In this document: piece after piece, positions 45,672 through 53,937 of the stretch
How the letters are laid out: every line of letters starts with the position of its first letter
Position numbering within the stretch: the first letter of the stretch is position 1
Source: Betaproteobacteria bacterium
GTDB taxonomy: Bacteria; Pseudomonadota; Gammaproteobacteria; Burkholderiales; Casimicrobiaceae
Direction of reading: 5' to 3'
Length of the DNA stretch: 64,000 nt
Assembly: GCA_016716425.1 (NCBI GenBank)
Contig: JADJWJ010000001.1
Coordinates: 493,001-557,000, forward strand
Position numbers and translations under genes: made by a program
Notes under the pieces: generated by a model
Databases searched by the model: none
What the model was told of the DNA's origin: nothing
The model's input: the letters and a program-made list of their open reading frames with translations, nothing else

Positions 45672-45729
45672 AATTCAACGTTTTCCGACGATCTCCTGCG
45701 GCGGCGCCACGACCGGCGCCCCGCCTTTG

Positions 45730-45749
45730 AGGGCACTTTCGGGTGCCCT
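45730..45749 (+). promoter_or_regulatory. Hairpin in the lepA leader
   Basis: AGGGCAC / GTGCCCT with a TTTCGG loop (45730-45749), ending 22 bases before the lepA TTG. It could mask or space the initiation region. The sequence TAAAAT overlapping the grx stop at 45669-45674 is a weak -10 candidate for lepA. Confidence 0.35.
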
Positions 45750-45771
45750 TCGATTTTCCGCCGGACCCACT

Positions 45772-47565
45772 TTGCGCCACATCCGCAACTTCTCGATCAT
45801 CGCCCACATCGACCACGGGAAGTCGACGCTCGCCGATCGCTTCATCCAGCGCTGCGGCGGCCTGTCCGACCGCGAGATGAGCGAGCAGGTGCTCGACTCG
45901 ATGGACCTCGAGCGCGAGCGCGGCATCACGATCAAGGCGCAGACGGCCGCGCTGGCGTACCGGGCGCGCGACGGGCAGACGTACGCGCTCAACCTGATCG
46001 ACACGCCGGGCCACGTCGACTTCGCGTACGAGGTGTCGCGCTCGCTCGCGGCCTGTGAGGGGGCGCTGCTGGTCGTCGACGCGTCGCAGGGCGTCGAGGC
46101 GCAGACGGTCGCCAACTGCTACACCGCGATCGAGCAGGGCGTCGAGGTGATCCCGGTGCTCAACAAGATCGACCTCCCGTCGGCGGAGCCGGAGCGCGTG
46201 ATCGAGGAGATCGAGGACATCGTCGGCATCCCGGCGCAGGATGCGATCCGGGCGAGCGCCAAGACCGGCGAGGGCATCGACGACATCCTCGAGGCCGTGA
46301 TCGCCCGCGTTCCGCCGCCCGCGGGAGATCCCGGCGCACCGCTGCAGGCGCTGGTCATAGACGCGTGGTTCGACAACTACGTCGGCGTCGTGATGCTGGT
46401 GCGCATGGTCAACGGCACGCTGAAGCCGCGCGACAAGGTCCTGCTGCTGGCGACGGGCGCCGTGCACCAGTGCGAGCAGGTCGGCGCGTTCACGCCGAAG
46501 GCGCTGGCCCGCGAGCAGTTGGCGGCCGGCGACGTCGGGTTCGTCATCGCCGGCGTCAAGGAACTGGCCGAGGCCAAGGTCGGCGACACGATCACGCACG
46601 CGCAGGCGGCAGCCGCCGGGCCGCTGCCCGGCTTCAAGGAAGTGAAGCCGCAGGTCTTCGCGGGCCTCTACCCGGTCGAGTCGAACCAGTACGAGGCGCT
46701 GCGCGAGGCGCTGACCAAGCTCAAGTTGAACGACGCGTCGCTGCACTTCGAGCCCGAGGTGTCGCAGGCGCTGGGCTTCGGCTTCCGCTGCGGCTTCCTG
46801 GGTCTGCTGCACATGGACATCGTGCAGGAGCGGCTCGAGCGCGAGTACGACATGGACCTGATCACGACGGCGCCGTCCGTCGTCTACCAGGTGCTGCTGC
46901 GCGACGGCACGGTCGAGGAGATCGACAATCCGTCGAAGCTCCCCGACCTGTCGCGCGTCGAAGAGATCCGCGAGCCGGTGATCAAGGTCACGATCCTGGT
47001 GCCGCAGGACTACGTCGGGCCCGTGCTGACGCTGTGCACGGAGAAGCGCGGCGTGCAGCGCGACATGCAGTACCGCGGCCGGCAGGTGGTCATCCACTAC
47101 GAGCTGCCGCTCGCCGAGGTCGTCATGGACTTCTTCGATCGGATGAAGAGCGTCTCCCGCGGCTACGCGTCGATGGATTACGAGTTCCTCGACTTCCGCG
47201 CCGCCGACGTCGTCAAGCTCGACATCCTGATCAACGGCGAGCGCGTCGACGCGTTGTCGGTGATGGTCCACCGCTCGGTCGCGCAGTACCGCGGGCGCGA
47301 GGTCGTCGCCAAGATGCGCGGCCTCATCCCGCGGCAGATGTTCGACGTCGCGATCCAGGCGGCGATCGGCGCGCAGATCATCGCGCGGGAGTCGGTGAAG
47401 GCGATGCGCAAGAACGTGCTGGCCAAGTGCTACGGCGGCGACATCACGCGCAAGAAGAAGCTGCTCGAGAAGCAGAAGGCCGGCAAGAAGCGGATGAAGG
47501 CCGTCGGCAGCGTCGAGATCCCGCAGGAGGCGTTCCTGGCGATCCTGCAGGTGGGCGACAAATAG
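45772..47565 (+). CDS. lepA: Elongation factor 4
   Basis: 597 residues from a TTG at 45772, giving the standard start LRHIRNFSIIAHIDHGKST. Ribosomal GTPase that back-translocates or remodels stalled ribosomes. G1 is AHIDHGKST, G3 DTPGHVDF, G4 NKIDLP. The unique C-terminal domain contains RKNVLAKCYGGDITRKKKLLEKQ (quoted as CYGGDITRKKKLL). First large gene of the lepA-lepB-DUF4845-rnc-era-recO-pdxJ-nagZ operon. Confidence 0.96.
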   Translation: MRHIRNFSIIAHIDHGKSTLADRFIQRCGGLSDREMSEQVLDSMDLERERGITIKAQTAALAYRARDGQTYALNLIDTPGHVDFAYEVSRSLAACEGALLVVDASQGVEAQTVANCYTAIEQGVEVIPVLNKIDLPSAEPERVIEEIEDIVGIPAQDAIRASAKTGEGIDDILEAVIARVPPPAGDPGAPLQALVIDAWFDNYVGVVMLVRMVNGTLKPRDKVLLLATGAVHQCEQVGAFTPKALAREQLAAGDVGFVIAGVKELAEAKVGDTITHAQAAAAGPLPGFKEVKPQVFAGLYPVESNQYEALREALTKLKLNDASLHFEPEVSQALGFGFRCGFLGLLHMDIVQERLEREYDMDLITTAPSVVYQVLLRDGTVEEIDNPSKLPDLSRVEEIREPVIKVTILVPQDYVGPVLTLCTEKRGVQRDMQYRGRQVVIHYELPLAEVVMDFFDRMKSVSRGYASMDYEFLDFRAADVVKLDILINGERVDALSVMVHRSVAQYRGREVVAKMRGLIPRQMFDVAIQAAIGAQIIARESVKAMRKNVLAKCYGGDITRKKKLLEKQKAGKKRMKAVGSVEIPQEAFLAILQVGDK

Positions 47566-47668
47566 GCGCTCCGAGGGACGAACGGCGATTCCGGGGGGCC
47601 GGACGCCGGCCCGGCCCGCGGGTGCCGTGGCACAATCCGCCGGGCCGCGCACACACCAACGAACGACG

Positions 47669-48496
47669 ATGAACTTCGCGCTGATCCTGTTCCTGCTGAC
47701 GCTCGCCACCGGCGTGCTCTGGTTCGTCGACCGTGCCTGGCTCGCGCAACGCCGGGCGCCGGGTGCGCCCGAGCCGGCCTGGGTGGAATACGCGGCGTCG
47801 TTCTTTCCCGTCCTGCTCGTCGTCTTCCTGCTGCGGTCGTTCGTCGCCGAGCCCTTCAAGATTCCGTCGTCGTCGATGCGGCCCACGCTCGAGGTCGGCG
47901 ACTTCATCCTCGTCAACAAGTTCGCGTACGGGCTGCGGCTGCCGATCGTCGAGACCAAGGTCGTGCCGCTTTCCGACCCGCGGCGCGGCGACGTCGTCGT
48001 ATTCCGCTATCCGGTGAACCCAAGCCAGGACTTCATCAAGCGGGTGGTCGGCGTCGGCGGCGACGTGGTCAAGTACGAGGACAAGAAGCTGACGGTGAAC
48101 GGGCAGCCGCTGCCGCAGGTGCGCGACGGCACGTACAGCTACCTCGAGAACCTGCGCTTCGAGACGCTCGACCGGTACAGCGAAACCGCGAACACGGGGG
48201 CGGGCGCGCACTCGTACACGATCGGCGTCAGCCCGCAGGCGGCTCCGGTGTATCCGCAGAACGTGCGGCCGTTTCCGGGCCGCGAGAATTGCGACTACAA
48301 TGACCGCGGATTCACGTGCAAGGTCCCGGCCGGGCACTACTTCATGATGGGCGACAACCGCGACAACAGCGACGACAGCCGGTACTGGGGCTTCGTGCCG
48401 GACGACCACGTCCGCGGGAAGGCATTCTTCATCTGGTTCAACTGGGACGACATTTCGAGCTTCGCGTTCAAGCGGGTGGGCAGCGGCATCCGCTAG
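47669..48496 (+). CDS. lepB: Signal peptidase I
   Basis: 275 residues from the ATG at 47669. Two N-terminal membrane helices (about 3-20 and 44-60) then the periplasmic catalytic domain. The nucleophile is Ser69 in IPSSSMRPTL, the general base Lys124 in DFIKRVVG; GDNRDNSDDSRYWG is the conserved box E. Cleaves Sec and Tat signal peptides. It directly follows lepA, as in most proteobacteria. Confidence 0.96.
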   Translation: MNFALILFLLTLATGVLWFVDRAWLAQRRAPGAPEPAWVEYAASFFPVLLVVFLLRSFVAEPFKIPSSSMRPTLEVGDFILVNKFAYGLRLPIVETKVVPLSDPRRGDVVVFRYPVNPSQDFIKRVVGVGGDVVKYEDKKLTVNGQPLPQVRDGTYSYLENLRFETLDRYSETANTGAGAHSYTIGVSPQAAPVYPQNVRPFPGRENCDYNDRGFTCKVPAGHYFMMGDNRDNSDDSRYWGFVPDDHVRGKAFFIWFNWDDISSFAFKRVGSGIR

Positions 48497-48520
48497 CGCG
48501 CGTTACGAGGGACGACGGCG

Positions 48521-48889
48521 ATGACGATGACGGCGGGACAACGGGCGCAGCGAGGGCTGTCGATGATCGGTTTCCTGTTCGTCGCGGCGGTCGTGCTGGT
48601 GGTCGCGATGGTGTCGTTCCGGATGATTCCGGCGTACATCGAGTACTACACGATCCAGCGCGCACTCGAGGGCGCGCTCGCCGATTCCAACGACCTGTCG
48701 GTGGCGACGATCCGGCGCGCGATGGACCGGCGGCTGGCCGCCGACTACGCGGACGCGGTGGTGGCGAAGGACGTCGACGTCACGAAGTCCGGCAACACGA
48801 TCACCGCGTCGGTGAGCTGGCAGAAGCAGCTGCACATGGTCGGCAACGTGAGCCTGCTGCTGGACTTCGACGCGACGGCGTCGCGGTAG
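48521..48889 (+). CDS. DUF4845 membrane protein
   Basis: 122 residues. One N-terminal membrane helix (about 12-35, GLSMIGFLFVAAVVLVVAM) resembling a pilin-like start, then a short periplasmic domain (RMIPAYIEYYTIQRALEGA, conserved in DUF4845). It is always found between lepB and rnc in betaproteobacteria and related gammaproteobacteria. Function is unknown; the gene is 24 bases after lepB and 14 before rnc. Confidence 0.88.
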   Translation: MTMTAGQRAQRGLSMIGFLFVAAVVLVVAMVSFRMIPAYIEYYTIQRALEGALADSNDLSVATIRRAMDRRLAADYADAVVAKDVDVTKSGNTITASVSWQKQLHMVGNVSLLLDFDATASR

Positions 48890-48903
48890 CCGCGCCCGGC
48901 CGG

Positions 48904-49599
48904 ATGTCCGCTCCGCTCCGCGCGCAGCTCGGCTACGCATTCCGCCGTCCCGAGCTGCTGACGAGCGCCCTCACGCACCGGAGCTTCGGCGCTGCGCACA
49001 ACGAGCGGCTGGAGTTCGTCGGCGACGCGGTGCTCAACTGCGTGGTCGGGGCCGCGCTGTACGAGCGCTTTCCGGCGCTGCCCGAGGGCGACCTGTCGCG
49101 GGTCCGTGCGGCGCTGGTCAATCAGGACACGCTGGCGCGCGTCGCCCGCCGACTCGGACTGGGCGGAGAGATCCGGCTGGGCGAGGGCGAATTGAAGAGC
49201 GGCGGCCACGACCGGACATCGATTCTCGCCGACGCGCTCGAGGCCGTGTTCGGCGCGGTGTTCGTCGACGGCGGCTTCGAGGCGGCACGGTCGGTGATCG
49301 ACGCGTGCTACGGCGACGTGCTGGCGCAGGCCGATCCGGCTTCGCTGGGCAAGGATCCGAAGACGCGGCTGCAGGAGTGGCTGCAGGCGCGCCGGCTGCC
49401 GGTGCCCGAGTACGTCGTCACGGCCACGACCGGCGACGCGCACGCGCAGCAGTTCGAGGTCGAGTGCCGGATTCCGGCACTGTCGCTCGCGACGACGGGC
49501 CGGGGCTCCAGCCGGCGCGTGGCCGAGCAGGCGGCGGCCGAAGCCGCGGGCGCGCAGGCCGCGCTGCTCGCGGCCGGAGACAGGCGTGGCGGCGGCTGA
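48904..49599 (+). CDS. rnc: Ribonuclease III
   Basis: 231 residues from the ATG at 48904. Cleaves double-stranded RNA in rRNA and mRNA processing. The signature NERLEFVGDAVL (about 30-41) holds catalytic Glu/Asp; the second catalytic acid pair lies in DALEAVFGAVF. The C-terminal double-stranded RNA-binding domain runs from DPKTRLQEWLQ to AEQAAAEAAGAQA. Its 3' end overlaps era by 14 bases. Confidence 0.95.
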   Translation: MSAPLRAQLGYAFRRPELLTSALTHRSFGAAHNERLEFVGDAVLNCVVGAALYERFPALPEGDLSRVRAALVNQDTLARVARRLGLGGEIRLGEGELKSGGHDRTSILADALEAVFGAVFVDGGFEAARSVIDACYGDVLAQADPASLGKDPKTRLQEWLQARRLPVPEYVVTATTGDAHAQQFEVECRIPALSLATTGRGSSRRVAEQAAAEAAGAQAALLAAGDRRGGG

Positions 49600-50494
49600 C
49601 GGCAGGCCGGCGGCGGCGGACTTCCGCTGCGGCCACGTGGCGATCGTCGGCCGGCCGAGCGTGGGGAAGTCGACGCTGATGAACGCGCTGATCGGCGCGA
49701 AGATCAGCATCACGTCGAAGAAGCCGCAGACGACGCGGCACCGGATCGTCGGTATCGCCACCGACGCGGCCGCCCAGTTCGTGTTCGTCGACACGCCCGG
49801 CTTCCAGACGCGGCACCGGTCGCGCCTCAACGAGCACCTGAACCGCGCGGTGCGCGACAGCCTCGCCGACGTCGACGCCGTCGTGCTGGTGCTCGACGCC
49901 ACGCGGATCACGGAGGCCGACCGCGCCGTGGTCCGCCTGCTGCCGGCGCGCGTGCCGGTGGTTGCGGCCGTCAACAAGGTGGACCTCGTCGCCGACAAGG
50001 CGACGCTGCTGCCCCGGCTCTCCGAGATCGCGGCGCTGCACCCGTTCGCCGCGATCGTTCCGGTCTCGGCCGACAGAGGCACGCAGCTTGCCGAGCTGAA
50101 GGCCGAATTGGCGAAGCTGCTGCCGGCGTCGGCGCCGCTGTATCCGGAAGACGACCTGACCGACCGCGACGAGCGGTTCCTCGCTGCCGAGTTCATCCGC
50201 GAGAAGATCTTCCGGATGCTGGGCGACGAGGTGCCGTACGCGACGACCGTCGGCATCGAGCAGTTCGCGGTGGAGGGATCGCTGCGCCGGATCCACGCGA
50301 CCGTCTACGTCGACAAGCCGGGGCAGCGCGCGATCCTGCTGGGCGAGGGCGGGGCGCGGATGAAGGCGATCGCCACGCAGGCGCGCGCCGAGATGGAGCG
50401 CCTCTTCGGCGGCAAGGTGTACCTGGAGGTCTGGGTGCGCGTGAAGCGCGGTTGGGCCGACACCGACGCGTCGCTCGCGCGCTTCGGCTACTGA
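49586..50494 (+). CDS. era: GTPase Era
   Basis: 302 residues from a GTG inside the end of rnc. 30S assembly GTPase that binds the 3' end of 16S rRNA. G1 is GRPSVGKST (22-30), the switch I region KPQTTRHRI, G3 DTPGFQT, G4 NKVDLV. The C-terminal KH domain is seen in GERGGARMKAIATQARAEME-like sequence (GEGGARMKAIATQA). Coupling to rnc is standard. Confidence 0.95.
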   Translation: MAAADGRPAAADFRCGHVAIVGRPSVGKSTLMNALIGAKISITSKKPQTTRHRIVGIATDAAAQFVFVDTPGFQTRHRSRLNEHLNRAVRDSLADVDAVVLVLDATRITEADRAVVRLLPARVPVVAAVNKVDLVADKATLLPRLSEIAALHPFAAIVPVSADRGTQLAELKAELAKLLPASAPLYPEDDLTDRDERFLAAEFIREKIFRMLGDEVPYATTVGIEQFAVEGSLRRIHATVYVDKPGQRAILLGEGGARMKAIATQARAEMERLFGGKVYLEVWVRVKRGWADTDASLARFGY

Positions 50495-50510
50495 CCGGAC
50501 GCGCGCCCGG

Positions 50511-51287
50511 ATGGCCACGCGTGCAACCGCGCAACGGCGCGACGACGAGCCGGCGTTCGTGCTCCACGCCTACCCGTACCGCGAGACCAGCCTGATCGTC
50601 GAGGCGCTCACACCCGGCTACGGCCGCGTTGCGATGGTGGCGCGGGGTGCCAAGCGCCCGCGCTCGGAGACGCGCGGACTGCTGCAGGCATTTCAGCCGC
50701 TCGTGTTGTCGTGGGCGGGCACCGGCGAGCTGAAGACGCTGCTGAAGGCGGAGTGGCGCGGCGGGATGCCGCTGCCCGGCGGCTCCGCGCTGCTGGCCGG
50801 CTTCTACGTCAACGAGCTCCTGCTGAAGCTGCTTCCGCGCGAAGACCCGCACGCGGCGCTGTTCGATGCTTACGCGACGGCACTGGCCGCGCTGGCGGAG
50901 CGGCCGCCGGCGGCCGCGCAGGCCGCGGTGCTGCGACGGTTCGAGATGACGCTGCTGGCCGAGCTCGGCTATGCGCTGTCGCTGACGCGCGACGCGGCCA
51001 CTGGCGAGCCCGTCGATCCGGCGGGCAGGTACCATTACGTGTTCGACCGCGGGCCGCAGCGGATCGCGGCGAACGTGGCGCAGGAGCCCGCACCCGGCGG
51101 GCAGGTCGTGCGCGGCGCGACGCTGATCGCGCTGACGACGCAGGCGTTCCCCGACGCCGAGACGGCGGCCGAGGCCAAGCGCCTGATGCGCGAGGTGCTC
51201 GACCACCACCTCGACGCGCGGCAGGTGTTCAGCCGGCGGATCGTCCGCGACCTCATGGCCCTCGACGAGGAAGGACCGCAATCGTGA
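50511..51287 (+). CDS. recO: DNA repair protein RecO
   Basis: 258 residues. Recombination mediator that loads RecA with RecFR. The N-terminal OB fold (EPAFVLHAYPYRETSLIVEALT) is followed by the helical domain with FYVNELLLKLLPREDPHAALF. The zinc-type cysteines found in some RecO proteins are absent. The stop overlaps the pdxJ GTG by four bases. Confidence 0.93.
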   Translation: MATRATAQRRDDEPAFVLHAYPYRETSLIVEALTPGYGRVAMVARGAKRPRSETRGLLQAFQPLVLSWAGTGELKTLLKAEWRGGMPLPGGSALLAGFYVNELLLKLLPREDPHAALFDAYATALAALAERPPAAAQAAVLRRFEMTLLAELGYALSLTRDAATGEPVDPAGRYHYVFDRGPQRIAANVAQEPAPGGQVVRGATLIALTTQAFPDAETAAEAKRLMREVLDHHLDARQVFSRRIVRDLMALDEEGPQS

Positions 51288-52051
51288 TCGAACTGGGCGT
51301 CAACATCGACCATGTGGCGACGCTGCGCGAGGCGCGGCGCACCCACGAGCCGGACCCCGTGTGGGCGGCGGTGGAAGCGCACCTGGGCGGCGCCGACGGC
51401 ATCACCGTCCACCTGCGCGAGGACCGCCGCCACATTCAGGACGAGGACGTGCGCCGGCTGCGCGACCTCGTGCACATCAAGCTCAACCTGGAGATGGCGG
51501 CCACGGAAGAGATGACGCACGTCGCCTGCGACCTCAAGCCCGAGATGGCGATGCTGGTGCCGGAAGGACGGCAGGAGGTGACCACCGAGGGCGGGCTCGA
51601 CGTCGCCGGCCACGAGCGCGCGCTGGCGGGTGTCGTCGCGCGGCTCGCCGACGCCGGCATCGTGACGTCGGTGTTCATCGACGCCGAGTTGGCGCAGGTC
51701 GAGGCGGCCGCGCGCATCGGCGCGCGCGTGTGCGAAGTGCACACGGGGCCCTATGCACACGCGTTCCACGCCAAAGGACGCGACGCCGAGAGCGCGGCCG
51801 TCGTCGCCGAGATCGAGAAAATCCGTGCCGCGGGTGCTGCGATCCGCGCGCTCGGCATGCGCTTCAACGCGGGCCATGCGCTCAACTACTTCAACGTGCA
51901 GCCGGTGGCGCGGCTGCAGGGCGTGCGCGAGCTGCACATCGGTCACGCGATCGTCTCGCGTGCCGTGTTCGTCGGCCTGCGCGAGGCGGTGCAGCAGATG
52001 AAGGCGCTGATGCGCGAAGCGGCGGCAGCGGGTCCGGGGGCCGCACCTTGA
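51284..52051 (+). CDS. pdxJ: Pyridoxine 5'-phosphate synthase
   Basis: 255 residues from a GTG (GTGA overlap with recO). Condenses 3-amino-2-oxopropyl phosphate with deoxyxylulose 5-phosphate in the DXP-dependent vitamin B6 route. Motifs: LGVNIDHVATLREAR, ITVHLREDRRHIQDED (phosphate/His site), EVHTGPYA, and the closing GHAIVSRAVFVGL. The stop overlaps the nagZ start (TGATG); the acpS gene that usually follows is missing. Confidence 0.95.
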   Translation: MIELGVNIDHVATLREARRTHEPDPVWAAVEAHLGGADGITVHLREDRRHIQDEDVRRLRDLVHIKLNLEMAATEEMTHVACDLKPEMAMLVPEGRQEVTTEGGLDVAGHERALAGVVARLADAGIVTSVFIDAELAQVEAAARIGARVCEVHTGPYAHAFHAKGRDAESAAVVAEIEKIRAAGAAIRALGMRFNAGHALNYFNVQPVARLQGVRELHIGHAIVSRAVFVGLREAVQQMKALMREAAAAGPGAAP

Positions 52052-53010
52052 TGCCGGCAATCGCGCTGCCGCGCGGCCCGGTGGTGCTGGGCGTCGAGGG
52101 CCTCGCCCTCACGGCGGCCGACCGCGAGCGTCTCGTCCATCCGTGCGTGGGCGGCGTCATCCTGTTCGCGCGCAACTACGCGGACCGCGCGCAGCTCGCG
52201 GCACTGACCGCGGAGATCCGCGCATTGCGCACGCCGCATCTGCTCGTCTGCGTCGACCACGAGGGCGGCCGCGTCCAGCGCTTCCGCGAGGGCTTCACGG
52301 CGATTCCGCCGATGCGCACGCTGGGCGAGCGCTGGGACGGCGACGTCGCCGGGGCGGCCGCCGAAGCGCTGCGGCTGGGCACCCTCATCGCGCGCGAGCT
52401 GCGCGCGCACGGCGTGGACTTCAGCTTCACGCCGGTGCTCGACCTCGACTTCGGCGCCTCGACGGTCATCGGCGACCGCGCGTTCCACGGCCATCCGAAT
52501 GCGGCGGCACACCTCGCCGCCTGCCTGCGACAAGGGCTCAACGCCGGCGGCTGCGCGGCGGTGGGGAAGCACTTTCCGGGACATGGCTTCGTCGCCGCCG
52601 ACTCCCACACCGACGTGCCGATCGACGACCGGCCGCTGCCCGAACTCGTCGCGCACGACCTCGTGCCATTCGCAGTGCTGGCGAAGGCCGGGCTGGAGGG
52701 CGTGATGCCGGCGCACGTCGTGTTCCCGGCGGTCGACGCGGTCCCGGCCGGCTACTCGCGCGTGTGGCTGCAGGACATCCTGCGCGGGCGGTTGGGCTTC
52801 GACGGGCTCGTGTTCTCGGACGACCTCGGCATGGCCGGCGCGTTCACGGCTGGCGACATCGTGGCGCGCGCCGACGCGGCACTTGCCGCCGGCTGCGACA
52901 TGGTGCTGACCTGCAACGACTTCACCGACGCCGACGATCTGCTGGCGCGCTGGCTTCCGCCGGCGCAGCCGGACCTCGCGCGCAGGACAGCGCGGATGGA
53001 AGGAAAGTGA
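52051..53010 (+). CDS. nagZ: Beta-N-acetylhexosaminidase
   Basis: 319 residues from the ATG at 52051. Family 3 glycosidase that removes GlcNAc from peptidoglycan fragments during recycling. The signature KHFPGHGFVAADSH holds the catalytic His loop, and FSDDLGMAGA holds the nucleophile Asp. VDHEGGRVQRFREGF is also characteristic. Length (about 320-340) is normal for the Gram-negative cytoplasmic enzyme. Followed immediately by a GGGTCAGA palindromic repeat. Confidence 0.95.
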   Translation: MPAIALPRGPVVLGVEGLALTAADRERLVHPCVGGVILFARNYADRAQLAALTAEIRALRTPHLLVCVDHEGGRVQRFREGFTAIPPMRTLGERWDGDVAGAAAEALRLGTLIARELRAHGVDFSFTPVLDLDFGASTVIGDRAFHGHPNAAAHLAACLRQGLNAGGCAAVGKHFPGHGFVAADSHTDVPIDDRPLPELVAHDLVPFAVLAKAGLEGVMPAHVVFPAVDAVPAGYSRVWLQDILRGRLGFDGLVFSDDLGMAGAFTAGDIVARADAALAAGCDMVLTCNDFTDADDLLARWLPPAQPDLARRTARMEGK

Positions 53011-53081
53011 GGGTCAGATCCGCGTCTCGCAGCTGCAGGCGGCGGCCTCCCGCATCCGAATCGCGAATCTGACCCTCATTT
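53008..53081. repeat. GGGTCAGA-type palindromic repeat between nagZ and iclR
   Basis: TGAGGGTCAGAT.CGCG at the left and its complement at the right (CGCG.ATCTGACCCTCA) bracket about 40 bases. It overlaps the last bases of nagZ and supplies the stop codon of the convergent IclR gene (53076-53078). Related to the element at 39038-39089. Confidence 0.7.
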
Positions 53082-53912
53082 TCCGTGCGGCGAGCGCCCG
53101 CCCAGCCGCCGCGTGAGCTCCTCGGCGGTGTGGGCGACCACGGGCCCCAGCTGCTTGATCCGCTCGTCGGGCAGCCGCGACGACGGGCCCGCGAGCGAGA
53201 TCGCGCCCAGCACCTCGGCGTGCTCGTCGTAGATCGGCGCGGCCACGCAGCGCGTGCCGAGCGCGTGCTCCTCGTCGTCGAACGACCAGCCGCGCTGGCG
53301 GATCACGCGGATGCTCTGCCACATCGTCTCGGGCGACGTGATCGTGTTGCCGGTGATTCGCGGCAGCCCCTTGACCTTGAGGATCGCGTCGATCTGCTCG
53401 TCGGGCAGCGCGGCGAAGATCGCCTTGCCCACGCCCGACGCGTGCAGCGGCACGCGGCTGCCGAGCTTCACGATCGTGCGCATCATCTCGCGGCACTGCA
53501 CCTGGTCGATGAACACGGCCTCGGTGCCGTCGAGGATGCCGAGGTTCGCCGTCTCGCCCGACTGCTCCATCAGGCGCCGCATGTACGGATGGCTCTGCGC
53601 GACGAAGTCGCGGTTGGCGAGGAAGCTCGACCCGACGGCGAACGCCTGCAGGCCGATGTACCAGCGGCCGAGCTCGCCGCCCTGGTAGACGTAGCCCATC
53701 TTCTCCAGCGTGGCGAGCAGGCGGTGCGCGGTCGACGGCGCGAGCGTGACCCGCTGCGCGAGGTCGGTCAGCGTCAGCCCGCCTTCGGCGCGGGCGAGGG
53801 CCTCGAGCAGCGACAGGCCGCGCGTGAGGCTTTGCACCTGCACGGTGACGGTGCCGGGCTTCGCGGGCGTGCGGCCGCGGCGGGGAGGCGGAGGGGCGAG
53901 TCGGTGGGGCAT
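53076..53912 (-). CDS. IclR family transcriptional regulator
   Basis: 278 residues from the ATG at 53912. An N-terminal basic tail, winged helix-turn-helix at about 27-85 (SLTRGLSLLEALARAEG, APSTAHRLLATLEKMGYV), then the IclR effector domain with DQVQCREMMRTIVKLGSRVPLH (quoted as MMRTIVKLGSR), ASGVGKAIFAALP and GTRCVAAPIYD. It is the last gene of the phosphonate-linked string, 25 bases after the DMGDH-like gene, and presumably adjusts that operon or the flavoenzyme substrate. Its stop codon lies within a mobile repeat. Confidence 0.88.
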   Translation of the reverse strand: MPHRLAPPPPRRGRTPAKPGTVTVQVQSLTRGLSLLEALARAEGGLTLTDLAQRVTLAPSTAHRLLATLEKMGYVYQGGELGRWYIGLQAFAVGSSFLANRDFVAQSHPYMRRLMEQSGETANLGILDGTEAVFIDQVQCREMMRTIVKLGSRVPLHASGVGKAIFAALPDEQIDAILKVKGLPRITGNTITSPETMWQSIRVIRQRGWSFDDEEHALGTRCVAAPIYDEHAEVLGAISLAGPSSRLPDERIKQLGPVVAHTAEELTRRLGGRSPHGK

Positions 53913-53937
53913 TGGCGAAGGCGTCCGGAGGCGGGGA

